A stretch of DNA of 64,000 nucleotides from Pantoea agglomerans (GTDB lineage: Bacteria; Pseudomonadota; Gammaproteobacteria; Enterobacterales; Enterobacteriaceae), in assembly GCF_021397715.1 (NCBI RefSeq), contig NZ_CP090207.1, forward strand, positions 620,001 to 684,000, given 5' to 3'. The notes under the pieces are model-generated. The model saw only the letters and a list, made by a program, of their open reading frames with translations, was not told where the DNA came from and ran no database searches. Within the stretch, counting starts at the first letter, position 1. The number at the start of each line of letters is the position of its first letter. The position numbers and the translations under genes were made by a program. Positions 20,627 to 28,885 of the stretch are shown here, piece after piece.

Positions 20627-21313
20627 GTGTACGCTTCAGTTATTGAAAACCTCGACAAATTATTGTCCACATATGAACATTCACCGCTCTTTTTTATGTT
20701 AATAGTGGGTCTGTTTTTTGTGGCGGGGATACTTCGCTGGCTCGCTAAGAATATAAAGGGCGAACACCTCTTCCAGCATACAATTAATAATAAAATGCGG
20801 TTCATAAAGAATGAACTCTGTGATGGGTTAGTGAGCGAGCGGGAACAAGCGCAGCTGACAAGCCGTTATATCACCCTGTTAAACCAGAAAATATATGGGG
20901 TAAAAAATAGCGCCATTCAGCAAGAAGTTATTAAAATTATCGATACATCCAGCGAAATCACAAATTTTAGATATTTTGCCGTACATCAGTATACGCTTAG
21001 CCTCAGCCGTAACGGCCGATTATACTTTAATAGAGAGAAGATAAATTCCCGGTTCTTTACTGCTATTGCGCTGTTAATCTGCAGCCTGTGCCTGCTGGCT
21101 CTGGGCTTTTTGATGATTTATGCGAGCCTTTTTATCGGGCTGGTGGTCTGCACGTTGAGTCTTGTTTTATATTTCGCCGGGCTGGATCACTTTCCGGCTA
21201 ACCCACGTATGCGTAAGCGGGCAGAAGAAGAGATAGAAAAGTATTACCAGCATTGTGATGCCAGCGATAGCCGCGAAACGGAAAAAAATAAGCCTGCATT
21301 AAGCAGGCTTTGA
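20627..21313 (+). CDS. Hypothetical membrane protein
   Basis: I do not recognise this 228-residue protein. The GTG at 20627 follows CGGGAG at good spacing. It has one transmembrane segment near residues 20-38 (SPLFFMLIVGLFFVAGILRW), a soluble middle region of about 100 residues with many charged and aromatic residues, and a membrane hairpin near residues 143-188 (FFTAIALLICSLCLLALGFL and following). The charged tail ends EKNKPALSRL. Base composition is clearly more AT-rich than in its neighbours, suggesting recent acquisition. Its last 30 bases overlap the fbp terminator. Nothing nearby indicates a function. Confidence 0.6.
   Translation: MYASVIENLDKLLSTYEHSPLFFMLIVGLFFVAGILRWLAKNIKGEHLFQHTINNKMRFIKNELCDGLVSEREQAQLTSRYITLLNQKIYGVKNSAIQQEVIKIIDTSSEITNFRYFAVHQYTLSLSRNGRLYFNREKINSRFFTAIALLICSLCLLALGFLMIYASLFIGLVVCTLSLVLYFAGLDHFPANPRMRKRAEEEIEKYYQHCDASDSRETEKNKPALSRL
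21282..21310 (-). terminator. Terminator of fbp, inside the 3' end of the upstream plus-strand gene
   Basis: On the minus strand: AAGCCTGC, loop TTAAT, GCAGGCTT, then ATTTTTTT. It lies within the last codons of the convergent hypothetical membrane protein gene. Confidence 0.88.
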
Positions 21314-21335
21314 ATATGTCACTACCGACGCCAGA

Positions 21336-22343
21336 TTATCCCTGACGGCAATCCGGGAACTCGGCCAGGAAACGCTCAACGTCGTTAACCATCGCCTCAT
21401 TGCCGCAGTAGAACGGGCAGCGCTGATGCAGCGTGACCGGTGGAATATCCAGAATACGTTTCTGACCATCGCTGGCCTTACCGCCCGCCTGCTCAGCCAG
21501 GAACGCCATTGGGTTGCACTCATACAGCAGACGCAGCTTACCTTGCGGATGGCTGGCGGTGCTTGGATAGAGATAGATGCCGCCCTTGAGCAGGTTACGG
21601 TGGAAATCAGCGACCAGCGACCCGATATAGCGGGACGTATAAGGACGGTGTGTCGCGATATCCTCTTCCTGACAGAACTTCAGATATTTCTTCACGCCCT
21701 GAGGGAAACGGATGTAGTTACCTTCGTTAATCGAATAGGTATAACCGGTTTCCGGGAAGGTCATCCGCTCGTGGCTGAGGCAGAAGACGCCCAGTGACGG
21801 ATCGTAAGTAAACGCATGTACGCCCGCGCCAGTGGTATAAACCATCATGGTCGATGAACCGTACACCACGTAACCGGCAGCGACCTGCTTGTTGCCAGGC
21901 TGCATAAAGTCAGCTTCGACCACCGGCGTACCCGGCTCGCTGACGCGGCGATAGATAGAAAAGATGGTACCGACAGAAACGTTAACGTCGATATTCGATG
22001 AACCATCCAGTGGGTCCATCAATACAACATATTTACCGTTTTCTTCACCTTCAAAGATAACGAACTCGTCCTCTTCTTCAGACGCGATACCGGCGACGAT
22101 GCCACGGGCTTTCAATGCCGCTTTCAGTTTTTCGTTGGCGAACAGATCTAACTTCATCTGCTGCTCACCCTGAACATTCTCAACCCCACTGGCACCGAGA
22201 ATATCCACTAAACCGGCTTTATTGATGTCGCGGTGGATAATTTTGGCACCCAGCTTGATGGCTGAAATCAGCGCCGTCAGTTCACCTGTGGCGTGCGGAA
22301 AGTCGTGTTGCTTCTCGACGATAAATTCGCCCAACGTTTTCAT
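21336..22343 (-). CDS. fbp: Fructose-1,6-bisphosphatase class 1
   Basis: Class I FBPase, the gluconeogenic step from fructose-1,6-bisphosphate to fructose-6-phosphate, AMP-inhibited in E. coli. The 335-residue product begins [20 protein letters not shown]; the metal site is seen in IASEEEDE (about 87-94) and [10 protein letters not shown] (110-119), with phosphate-binding [17 protein letters not shown] later. ATG 22343 is chosen because TTCAGGGAATGTGTT precedes it and it matches the family; the frame is open 12 codons further. Divergent from mpl, as in E. coli. Confidence 0.98.
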   Translation of the reverse strand: MKTLGEFIVEKQHDFPHATGELTALISAIKLGAKIIHRDINKAGLVDILGASGVENVQGEQQMKLDLFANEKLKAALKARGIVAGIASEEEDEFVIFEGEENGKYVVLMDPLDGSSNIDVNVSVGTIFSIYRRVSEPGTPVVEADFMQPGNKQVAAGYVVYGSSTMMVYTTGAGVHAFTYDPSLGVFCLSHERMTFPETGYTYSINEGNYIRFPQGVKKYLKFCQEEDIATHRPYTSRYIGSLVADFHRNLLKGGIYLYPSTASHPQGKLRLLYECNPMAFLAEQAGGKASDGQKRILDIPPVTLHQRCPFYCGNEAMVNDVERFLAEFPDCRQG

Positions 22344-22511
22344 AACACATTCCCTGAATCTTCGATGGAGTGGCAGCATGCGTAACAGTCTGCCAACGTA
22401 TGCGTACGCAGTTTAGCCGATTGAACTTCAAAAACCATAGTCCTAATCCGTTTCTTCCGTCTTCGAGCGGCGTTACACTGTGCGCCGAACTTTTGAGTAA
22501 TGGATCTCGTT

Positions 22512-23864
22512 ATGCGCATTCACATCCTTGGGATTTGTGGCACTTTTATGGGCGGTCTGGCGATGCTGGCCCGTTCGCTCGGCCATCAGGTGACCGGTTC
22601 GGACGCCAATGTTTATCCGCCAATGAGCACGCTGCTTGAGCAGCAAGGCATTGAATTAACAGAAGGTTACGACGCAGGCCAGCTCGACCCGGCGCCTGAC
22701 TTAGTGATCATCGGCAATGCTATGACGCGCGGCAATCCTTGTGTGGAAGCGGTACTGGAACGCAACATTCCTTACCTTTCTGGCCCGCAGTGGCTGCACG
22801 ATTTCGTGCTGCGCGATCGCTGGGTGCTGGCAGTGGCAGGAACCCACGGCAAAACCACCACCGCCGGCATGGCAGCGTGGATTCTTGAGGCCTGCGGGCT
22901 GGAACCCGGCTTCATTATTGGTGGGGTGCCGGGAAATTTCGACGTTTCCGCAAAATTAGGAAAAAGTCCATTCTTCGTTATTGAAGCGGATGAGTACGAT
23001 TGCGCGTTTTTTGATAAGCGCTCCAAGTTTGTCCATTACTGCCCGCGTACCCTGATCCTCAATAATCTTGAGTTCGATCACGCCGATATATTTGACGATC
23101 TGCGGGCGATCCAGAAGCAGTTCCACCATCTGATCAGGATCGTGCCGGGACAGGGCAAGATCCTGCTGCCCGAGAACGATCACAACCTCAAACAGGTCAT
23201 GGCGATGGGCTGCTGGAGTGAGCAGGAGAACGTTGGCGATCACGGTCGCTGGCAGGCCAGGAAGCTCACCGCGGATGCCTCGCACTGGGAAGTGTGGCTC
23301 GACGGTGCGAAAGTGGGCGAAGTGAACTGGTCGCTGGTCGGTGAACACAATATGCATAACGGGCTGATGGCGATTGCGGCAGCGCGGCATGTTGGCGTGA
23401 AGCCGGAAGATGCCGGCCAGGCACTGAACAGCTTTATTAATGCGCGTCGCCGGCTGGAGCTACGCGGCGAGGTCAACGGCATCAAAGTCTATGACGACTT
23501 CGCCCATCATCCGACCGCGATTCTGGCTACCCTGGCGGCGCTGCGCAGCAAAGTGGGCGGCACGGCACGGATTCTTGCGGTGCTGGAGCCCCGCTCCAAT
23601 ACCATGAAAATGGGCGTGAACAAAAACGAGCTGGCGCCCTCACTGGCGCGCGCTGACGAAGTCTTCCTGTTCCAGCCGCATCATATCCCGTGGCAGGTCT
23701 CAGACGTTGCTGACGCCTGTATGCAGCCTGCACACACCACGGCGGATATCGATACGCTGGTCTCAATGATCGCTAAAGCGGCACAGCCGGGGGATTCGAT
23801 CCTGGTGATGAGCAACGGTGGTTTTGGCGGCATTCATCAGAAATTGCTGGATAAGCTCGCCTGA
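22512..23864 (+). CDS. mpl: Murein peptide ligase (UDP-MurNAc : L-Ala-D-Glu-mDAP ligase)
   Basis: Mpl recycles murein tripeptide by joining it directly to UDP-MurNAc. The 450-residue Mur-ligase-family product begins MRIHILGICGTFMGGLAML (nucleotide-sugar domain) and has the ATP loop AGTHGKTTT (109-117), IEADEYDCAFFD and the central NNLEFDHADIF motif. The ATG at 22512 matches the family; an ATG four codons upstream adds residues absent from relatives. Terminator follows. Confidence 0.97.
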   Translation: MRIHILGICGTFMGGLAMLARSLGHQVTGSDANVYPPMSTLLEQQGIELTEGYDAGQLDPAPDLVIIGNAMTRGNPCVEAVLERNIPYLSGPQWLHDFVLRDRWVLAVAGTHGKTTTAGMAAWILEACGLEPGFIIGGVPGNFDVSAKLGKSPFFVIEADEYDCAFFDKRSKFVHYCPRTLILNNLEFDHADIFDDLRAIQKQFHHLIRIVPGQGKILLPENDHNLKQVMAMGCWSEQENVGDHGRWQARKLTADASHWEVWLDGAKVGEVNWSLVGEHNMHNGLMAIAAARHVGVKPEDAGQALNSFINARRRLELRGEVNGIKVYDDFAHHPTAILATLAALRSKVGGTARILAVLEPRSNTMKMGVNKNELAPSLARADEVFLFQPHHIPWQVSDVADACMQPAHTTADIDTLVSMIAKAAQPGDSILVMSNGGFGGIHQKLLDKLA

Positions 23865-23868
23865 GTTA

Positions 23869-23898
23869 ATAAGCGCCCGAATCGGGCGCTTATTTTAT
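23869..23898 (+). terminator. Terminator of mpl
   Basis: ATAAGCGCCCG, loop AAT, CGGGCGCTTAT then TTTATT. Confidence 0.9.
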
Positions 23899-23901
23899 TA
23901 T

Positions 23902-24217
23902 TATCTTTCTCATTTAATGATTTATTTAATCAGAAACAACGCCGCATAATTTGAATGTGATCTGCATACTCTTCCTGCTGTTGCCATATTGATCAACTTT
24001 CTGTCTAAAGCAGAAAGGCTTATCCCGTCAATAATTCCTAGCATCGTCTTTGTCATCATCGGATTAATAAACGGACTTTACGTTAATGAAATAATTAACC
24101 GGTGTTTATGATGTGCGCTTTATTATTTTGGCACGCTAATTTAAACGTACGTTAATTTTGGGTTAATTGAATGCGTTAAATTTAATGGCCCTGATGATTA
24201 TGAATAAGGATGTTGTC
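23902..24217. promoter_or_regulatory. AT-rich regulatory region upstream of the KdgM-like porin gene
   Basis: About 315 unusually AT-rich bases with no gene. A half CRP-like site TGTGATCTGCATAC starts near 23956, and ATTTTGGCACGCTAATTTAAACG with ACGTTAATTTTGGGTTAATTG lies just upstream of the start. KdgR and CRP control kdgM genes in soft-rot bacteria, but no full KdgR box is evident to me. The composition is compatible with H-NS-type silencing. Confidence 0.4.
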
Positions 24218-24958
24218 ATGGGAAAGAACAGATTACGGCGCGTCGCGCTGAGCATCATGCTACTGACCACTTCTGCCGCCGCGCTGGCGACGGCCACCGT
24301 CGATTACCGACATGAGTATCGTCTTCGGGATCGGACCCATTACGATAAGCTGGGGCTGAGCACCACGCTGCCGGATAATATGTGGCTTGGGGTTGAAACC
24401 AAATTTAAAACCGGCGGCGCCGATCCCAAAGATAAATATTATAACGACACGGTGTTAAACGTAGTGGAAGTGACCTTTCTGAAATCGTACTTCTGGGGAA
24501 ACTGGACGCTATCGCCTTTTATTCAGCCGGAGTTTAACTCTTCACGCACCGAATGGAAGTTTGGTGTGGCGCCCTGGTATAAAGTTAATGAAAGCTGGTC
24601 TCTTGGTGGGCTCTACCGACTGGAACTGACCGATTATGCGCACGACGATCAATGCCGCACCGGCGGAATCGATTATTGCGATACCGATCGGCACCGTACC
24701 GCTAACCGGTTTGATCTCTATCTGCGCAATAAAACCGATCGGCTGACCACCACCTACAAGCTGGTCTATAAACATGCGGATGCCCGGCTATTTGCTAACC
24801 GGCATGATGATTATGAGCAGGAATTACAGTTCGACTATGCGCTCGGCGATCGGCGCGTCTGGGTGCCGTATGTGACCTTTGGCGATATTGGTCGCTCGGC
24901 CACCTCCAGCGAACGCCAGTTGCGATTGCGGACCGGCATTCTCTACATCTATCGCTAA
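24218..24958 (+). CDS. KdgM-family oligogalacturonate-specific porin
   Basis: A small monomeric outer-membrane porin of the KdgM family (12-strand barrel), which admits acidic oligosaccharides such as oligogalacturonides. ATG 24218 is chosen because AAGGATGTTGTC precedes it and it opens a signal peptide (MGKNRLRRVALSIMLLTTSAAALA). The mature part begins TATVDYRHEYRLRDRTHYDK, the family's first strand, and alternates hydrophobic and polar residues throughout, ending in the typical aromatic C-terminal strand LRTGILYIYR. Two Cys (QCRTGGIDYCD) probably form a loop disulfide. Inserted between mpl and darP relative to E. coli. Substrate is inferred from the family and from the uxa genes elsewhere in the window. 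Confidence 0.85.
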   Translation: MGKNRLRRVALSIMLLTTSAAALATATVDYRHEYRLRDRTHYDKLGLSTTLPDNMWLGVETKFKTGGADPKDKYYNDTVLNVVEVTFLKSYFWGNWTLSPFIQPEFNSSRTEWKFGVAPWYKVNESWSLGGLYRLELTDYAHDDQCRTGGIDYCDTDRHRTANRFDLYLRNKTDRLTTTYKLVYKHADARLFANRHDDYEQELQFDYALGDRRVWVPYVTFGDIGRSATSSERQLRLRTGILYIYR

Positions 24959-24968
24959 GCAGCCTGAA

Positions 24969-24988
24969 GGCGGGCGATCCTGCCCGCC
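24969..24988. terminator. Hairpin between the porin gene and darP
   Basis: GGCGGGC, loop GATCCT, GCCCGCC between two convergent genes. No T run, so only a possible terminator. Confidence 0.4.
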
Positions 24989-24998
24989 CCGACATCGC

Positions 24999-25541
24999 TT
25001 AGCTTTCGGCCAGCTCGCGCAGATACTGAAAGATCTGTCGCGCAGATTTCGGCGGCTTGTTGCCCGCTTTCTCTTTCTGCGCATTGCGGATCATGCTGCG
25101 CAGTTGCTGACGATCGGCCTGAGGATAAAGGGCGATCACATCCGTCATCGCATCATCGCCTTGTTCAATCAGGCGGTCACGCAGCATTTCCAGTTTATGG
25201 AACAGCGCAACCTGCTGGTTATGGCGATTATTGAGCTTATCCAGCGCGACGCGGATCGGCTCCACATCAATACTACGCAGCAGTTTACCGATCAGCTGCA
25301 ACTGACGGCGGCGACCCTCTTTCTTGATGCGCTGTGCCAGTTCGACTTCGGCACGCAGGCGCTCATCCAGCGGGATTTTATCCAGCGAGTTTTTACCCAG
25401 ATCAACCAGTTCGGCACCCAGGCGTTTCAGCTCTTCAGCGTCGCGCTTTATTTCGCTCTTGCTGACCCAGATAATCTCTTCATCTTCTTCTTCATGATTA
25501 TCTGGCACATCGTCGAGCCACTCATCGGGCTGTTTGGTCAT
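24999..25541 (-). CDS. darP: DarP, 50S ribosome assembly factor (YjgA)
   Basis: A 180-residue helical, highly charged protein matching E. coli YjgA/DarP, which binds late 50S precursors and helps mature the peptidyl-transferase centre. The N-terminus is acidic ([20 protein letters not shown]), followed by two helical bundles with [19 protein letters not shown] and [32 protein letters not shown] precedes the ATG at 25541. Divergent from pmbA, as in E. coli. Confidence 0.95.
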   Translation of the reverse strand: MTKQPDEWLDDVPDNHEEEDEEIIWVSKSEIKRDAEELKRLGAELVDLGKNSLDKIPLDERLRAEVELAQRIKKEGRRRQLQLIGKLLRSIDVEPIRVALDKLNNRHNQQVALFHKLEMLRDRLIEQGDDAMTDVIALYPQADRQQLRSMIRNAQKEKAGNKPPKSARQIFQYLRELAES

Positions 25542-25655
25542 TAGTGGACTCCCAAAAAAAGAGGCTAATCCTACCAGTTTATCGGGTGACTGCGAAATTG
25601 TTCTCTGACTCTGATAGACTCAAATCATACATACATAAGATTAGACGGCAGGTCG

Positions 25656-26996
25656 ATGAACGTATCTACTCAGGTTGCAGAACAGCGAAAAGTGTTGGAG
25701 CAGGCGATTGCGCAGGCGCTCGAACTGGCTAAAGCAAGCACTGACAGCGCGGAAGTGGCGGTCAGTAAAACCACTGGCATCGGCGTCAGCACCCGCTATG
25801 GTGAAGTGGAAAACGTCGAATTTAACAGCGACGGCGCGCTAGGCATCACCGTTTATCATCAGAATCGTAAAGGCAGCGCCTCGTCGACCGACCTCAGCCC
25901 GGATGCGATCAAGCGTACCGTGCAGGCGGCCATCGATATTGCGCGTTATACCTCACCTGATCCCTTTGCCGGTCCGGCAGATGCTGACCTGCTGGCGTAT
26001 GACGCGCCCGATCTGGATCTCTACCATCCGTGGGAGATCGATGCCGATCGCGCCATTGAACTGGCGGCGCAGGCGGAACAGGCGGCGCTGCGGGCAGACA
26101 AGCGCATCATCAACACCGAAGGCGGCAGCTTTAACAGCCACGTCGGCATCAAAGTATTTGGTAACAGCCACGGTATGTTGCAGAGCTACTGCTCCAGCCG
26201 TCACTCGCTCTCCAGCAGCGTGATTGCCGGGCAGGATGGCAACATGGAGCGCGATTACGCCTATACCATTGGCCGCGCATTTGAAGATTTGCAGAGCCCG
26301 GAGTGGGTGGGTGCGGAATGCGCACGTCGTACGCTGTCGCGTCTGGCACCGCGTAAACTCTCTACCATGAAAGCACCGGTGATTTTTGCATCTGAAGTGG
26401 CCACCGGTCTGTTCGGTCATCTGGTTGGAGCGATCAGCGGCGGCAGCGTTTACCGCAAATCAACCTTCCTGCTGGATTCGATGGGCCAGCAGATCCTGCC
26501 AGAGTGGCTGACGATTAATGAGCAGCCGCATCTGCTGAAAGGGCTGGCATCGACCCCGTTCGACAGCGAAGGCGTGCGCACCCAGCCGCGCGACATCATT
26601 AAAGATGGCGTGCTGCAAACCTGGTTAATGACCAGCTACTCAGCCCGTAAACTGGGCCTGATCAGCACCGGTCATGCTGGTGGCATTCATAACTGGCGTA
26701 TCGCTGGCCAGGGCCACAGCTTCGACGATCTGCTGAAGCAGATGGGCACCGGTTTAGTGGTGACCGAGTTGATGGGACAGGGCGTCAGCGCCATTACCGG
26801 CGATTACTCACGCGGCGCGGCCGGTTTCTGGGTTGAGAACGGTGAAATTCAGTATCCCGTCAGTGAAATCACCATTGCCGGCAACCTGAAAGAGATGTGG
26901 CGCAATATGGTGACCATCGGTGATGACATCGAAACCCGCAGCAATATCCAGTGCGGCTCGGTGTTACTGCCCGAAATGAAGATAGCGGGACGATAA
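25656..26996 (+). CDS. pmbA: Metalloprotease PmbA (TldE)
   Basis: PmbA/TldE, the subunit that pairs with TldD (not in this window) to form a metalloprotease acting on unstructured peptides, including microcin B17 precursor and the CcdA antitoxin in E. coli. The 446-residue product has the U62/TldD fold; TldE lacks the zinc-binding HExxxH of TldD, and none is seen here. The C-terminal domain includes [19 protein letters not shown], typical of the family. It is followed by its own terminator, then cybC. Confidence 0.96.
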   Translation: MNVSTQVAEQRKVLEQAIAQALELAKASTDSAEVAVSKTTGIGVSTRYGEVENVEFNSDGALGITVYHQNRKGSASSTDLSPDAIKRTVQAAIDIARYTSPDPFAGPADADLLAYDAPDLDLYHPWEIDADRAIELAAQAEQAALRADKRIINTEGGSFNSHVGIKVFGNSHGMLQSYCSSRHSLSSSVIAGQDGNMERDYAYTIGRAFEDLQSPEWVGAECARRTLSRLAPRKLSTMKAPVIFASEVATGLFGHLVGAISGGSVYRKSTFLLDSMGQQILPEWLTINEQPHLLKGLASTPFDSEGVRTQPRDIIKDGVLQTWLMTSYSARKLGLISTGHAGGIHNWRIAGQGHSFDDLLKQMGTGLVVTELMGQGVSAITGDYSRGAAGFWVENGEIQYPVSEITIAGNLKEMWRNMVTIGDDIETRSNIQCGSVLLPEMKIAGR

Positions 26997-27012
26997 GAAA
27001 GATGGATTCTGA

Positions 27013-27038
27013 AAGCAGCCGGTTGGCTGCTTTTTTTT
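27013..27038 (+). terminator. Terminator of pmbA
   Basis: AAGCAGCC, loop GGTT, GGCTGCTT followed by six further T. It separates pmbA from cybC. Confidence 0.92.
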
Positions 27039-27063
27039 CATCACAATAAGAAAGGAAAGAGCG

Positions 27064-27450
27064 ATGCGTAAGCATGTGATTGCAATGTTGTCTGCTTCTC
27101 TGTTGTTCTCCAGTGCCAGCCTCTATGCGGCCGATCTGGAGCAGGATATGGATACGCTGAATGCCAATCTGAAGATCGTCAAAAAAACCGACGATGCACA
27201 GGAGATGCAGCAGGCGCTGACCAAAATGCGTACCGCAGCGCAGGATGCGCGACAGGGCACGCCGGATAAGCTGGAAGGCCAGCCGGCTGACAGCCCACAG
27301 GTGAAAGATTTCCATGCCGGTATCGACTCGCTGATCGCGCAGATCGATGTGGTCAGTGCGCTGGCGAAAGCCAACAACGTGGATGGGGCGAAACGCGAAG
27401 CCGCGAAGTTCGACGACATCCGCAACGCCAACCATAAGAAATTCCGTTAA
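27064..27450 (+). CDS. cybC: Periplasmic soluble cytochrome b562
   Basis: A 128-residue precursor of a four-helix-bundle b-type cytochrome of unknown electron-transfer role. Signal peptide MRKHVIAMLSASLLFSSASLYA, mature protein starting ADLEQDMD. The axial heme ligands of E. coli b562 are Met7 and His102; the equivalents are visible as the Met in ADLEQDM and the His in RNANHKKFR. No Cys-x-x-Cys-His, so heme is non-covalent. AAAGGAAAGAGCG precedes the ATG. Confidence 0.95.
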   Translation: MRKHVIAMLSASLLFSSASLYAADLEQDMDTLNANLKIVKKTDDAQEMQQALTKMRTAAQDARQGTPDKLEGQPADSPQVKDFHAGIDSLIAQIDVVSALAKANNVDGAKREAAKFDDIRNANHKKFR

Positions 27451-27455
27451 CGCCA

Positions 27456-27485
27456 GCGCCGGTCACCCCTGACCGGCGTTTTTCC
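27456..27485 (+). terminator. Terminator of cybC
   Basis: GCGCCGGTCA, loop CCCC, TGACCGGCGT followed by TTTT. It marks the right end of the block syntenic with the E. coli 96 minute region. Confidence 0.9.
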
Positions 27486-27588
27486 ATCATCACTTCTGCT
27501 TATTACCCGGCGTATTGCCACTTTCTCCGATCCATCCCACCGCACAGCCTGCGCACCTTATCCGCCCCATTTACGCATTTCACGCATT

Positions 27589-27634
27589 CTGCGATCTGTG
27601 TCGCACTAAGCGTGCAGCCTGCGATCTGGCGCAC
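27589..27634 (+). promoter_or_regulatory. Direct repeats upstream of the accessory operon, candidate operator
   Basis: CTGCGATCTGTGTCGCAC (27589-27606) and CTGCGATCTGGCGCAC (27619-27634) are near-identical and spaced 30 bases, about three helical turns. A partial third copy (AGCCTGCGCAC) lies near 27546. They sit about 115-155 bases upstream of the first gene. A binding site for the HTH-PRD regulator encoded at the end of the cluster is the simplest reading; this is inference. Confidence 0.4.
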
Positions 27635-27746
27635 AGGCCTCACCTCGATTTCCACTTGATGCTGGAAATGTTGCGTCTCCACAGGCCGTGCTATCAGGGG
27701 TAATTTATTTTTAACGCGAATTATCCGGTCTGACAGGAGTAGCAAG

Positions 27747-28082
27747 GTGAGCAATAACGGCGTTCCGGTGCATGAAGCGCCACCGGAGAAAGTGCAGCAG
27801 CTGGCTGACAGGGTGATGGCGCAGATTGCGACGATCTACCAGCAGCACGGTATTGAGCCGAATGCGGTTCAGCAGCAGATGCTGCTGTCACATGTCGGAG
27901 CAATGGCGTCGCGTTCGCTGAGCGGTGAACCGCTGCCAGAAGTGGAAGCCGAGCTGTTTGAGGATATCCCGCCGGAAACGCTGCAGCTGGCGCAGCAGGT
28001 GGTGGATCTGTTTGGCAATCTGCCACGCGAAGAAGCATGGCTGCTCTCGGTGCATATCGAAGTTGCCCGATCAAACAACTGA
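27747..28082 (+). CDS. Stand-alone PRD-domain protein
   Basis: A 111-residue protein consisting almost entirely of one PTS regulation domain (PRD), comparable to YhfY of the E. coli yhf cluster. The GTG at 27747 follows CAGGAG. Helical pattern with LLSHVGAMASRSLSGEPLP and NLPREEAWLLSVHIEVARSNN; the two His (LLSHVG and SVHIEV) are at positions where PRDs are phosphorylated by PTS proteins. No DNA- or RNA-binding domain is attached, so it may act on the cluster's large PRD regulator or on an enzyme. First gene of the 27.7-33.3 kb operon. Confidence 0.78.
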   Translation: MSNNGVPVHEAPPEKVQQLADRVMAQIATIYQQHGIEPNAVQQQMLLSHVGAMASRSLSGEPLPEVEAELFEDIPPETLQLAQQVVDLFGNLPREEAWLLSVHIEVARSNN

Positions 28083-28095
28083 TGAGGAAGTGAAC

Positions 28096-28452
28096 ATGGT
28101 AACTGTAGTGATTGGCGATCGTTTAGGTAAAGGGCAGAAAGTCGCGGCAGGTATCGAGAAAGCCGGTGGACGCGCGGTCGTGGTACCCGGCGTGGCGGCA
28201 GACATGAAGCTCGGCGACGTGATGAAGGCGGAAAACGCCGACTTCGGCATTTCGTTCTGCGGCAGCGGCGGCGCAGGTGCGATTACCGCCCAGAACAAAT
28301 ATGGCTACAAGGCGAAACATGGCATGCGATCCATCGACGAAGGCGTCACCGCCATCAACGAAGGTGCCACCGTATTGGGTTTCGGTTTCATGGATAAAGA
28401 AGAGCTGGGCGAACGGCTGGTGCAGGCCTGGAACAAGAAGCACGGCAGCTGA
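28096..28452 (+). CDS. DUF2620 (YhfU-like) protein with RpiB-like motifs
   Basis: A 118-residue cytoplasmic protein of the DUF2620 family (E. coli YhfU). ATG 28096 follows GATGAGGAAGTGAAC. It has a Rossmann-like start (MVTVVIGDRLGKGQKVAAGI), then GISFCGSGGAGAITAQNKYG around Cys55 and Asn67-Lys68, then ATVLGFG (91-97) and LVQAWNK (108-114). This order parallels ribose-5-phosphate isomerase B, where IGCDH, CGTGVGISIAANK, NVLAFG and VDAW occur in the same sequence and the Cys is the catalytic base. I see the motif match directly; isomerase or sugar-phosphate-binding function is inference. It overlaps no neighbour and DUF4312 follows two bases later. Confidence 0.75.
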   Translation: MVTVVIGDRLGKGQKVAAGIEKAGGRAVVVPGVAADMKLGDVMKAENADFGISFCGSGGAGAITAQNKYGYKAKHGMRSIDEGVTAINEGATVLGFGFMDKEELGERLVQAWNKKHGS

Positions 28453-28454
28453 TC

Positions 28455-28754
28455 ATGAAAGAACAATACGTTACGCAGGTGACGGTAGAGGGTAAAGGCG
28501 ACAGCAAAGCGAAAGCCTTTGCCGATGCCCTGAGTCGCGTACAGAACCAGGTTCTGCGCGCGACGCAAAAAATTCTGCTGCGCATTGAGCCCCAGGATGT
28601 CCGGGTGCTGCGCGCACAGGAGAGCGTCAGAACCGAGAAATTTCTGTTCTTCTTTTTGGCGCGTCAACGGCGGAGCTACAGCGTCGAGCTGGAGATCACC
28701 GTCAGCGTCACCGTTTTCGACACCGAACAGGTGGCGTTTATCGTGACACCGTAA
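28455..28754 (+). CDS. DUF4312 family small cytoplasmic protein
   Basis: A 99-residue basic protein that I place in DUF4312 by its sequence and its constant neighbours. It is predicted alpha/beta with no membrane segment: KEQYVTQVTVEGKGDSKAKA, a helix through ADALSRVQNQVLRATQKIL, then RTEKFLFFFLARQRRSYSV and strands VELEITVSVTVFD. This strand-helix-strand shape recalls dodecin-like or small ligand-binding folds, but no function is known. It starts two bases after the DUF2620 stop. Probably a partner of the two following membrane proteins. Confidence 0.68.
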   Translation: MKEQYVTQVTVEGKGDSKAKAFADALSRVQNQVLRATQKILLRIEPQDVRVLRAQESVRTEKFLFFFLARQRRSYSVELEITVSVTVFDTEQVAFIVTP

Positions 28755-28782
28755 AAACAGAACCTTTTCACGTCAGAAAGCC

Positions 28783-28827
28783 GCTTGTCCGACGACGCGC
28801 TGGCCGTTTGTCACGCGACGGGCAGGC
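28783..28827 (+). other. Hairpin in the only long gap of the accessory operon
   Basis: GCTTGTCCG (28783-28791) pairs with CGGGCAGGC (28819-28827) using two G-U pairs, and CGCG (28796-28799) with CGCG (28814-28817). No T run follows. It sits in the 131-base space between the DUF4312 and DUF4311 genes and could mark mRNA processing or unequal expression of soluble and membrane genes. Confidence 0.4.
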
Positions 28828-28885
28828 TGTGGCAAGGCGACGGCTGAGGCGTGCCGGGTAAAAACGACAACAAAGGTACAACAAC

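Noticed and set aside
27482..27746. Sigma-54 promoter upstream of the accessory operon, as for Salmonella dga
   Set aside because: TGGAAATGTTGCG has only seven bases between GG and GC; the sigma-54 element needs ten.
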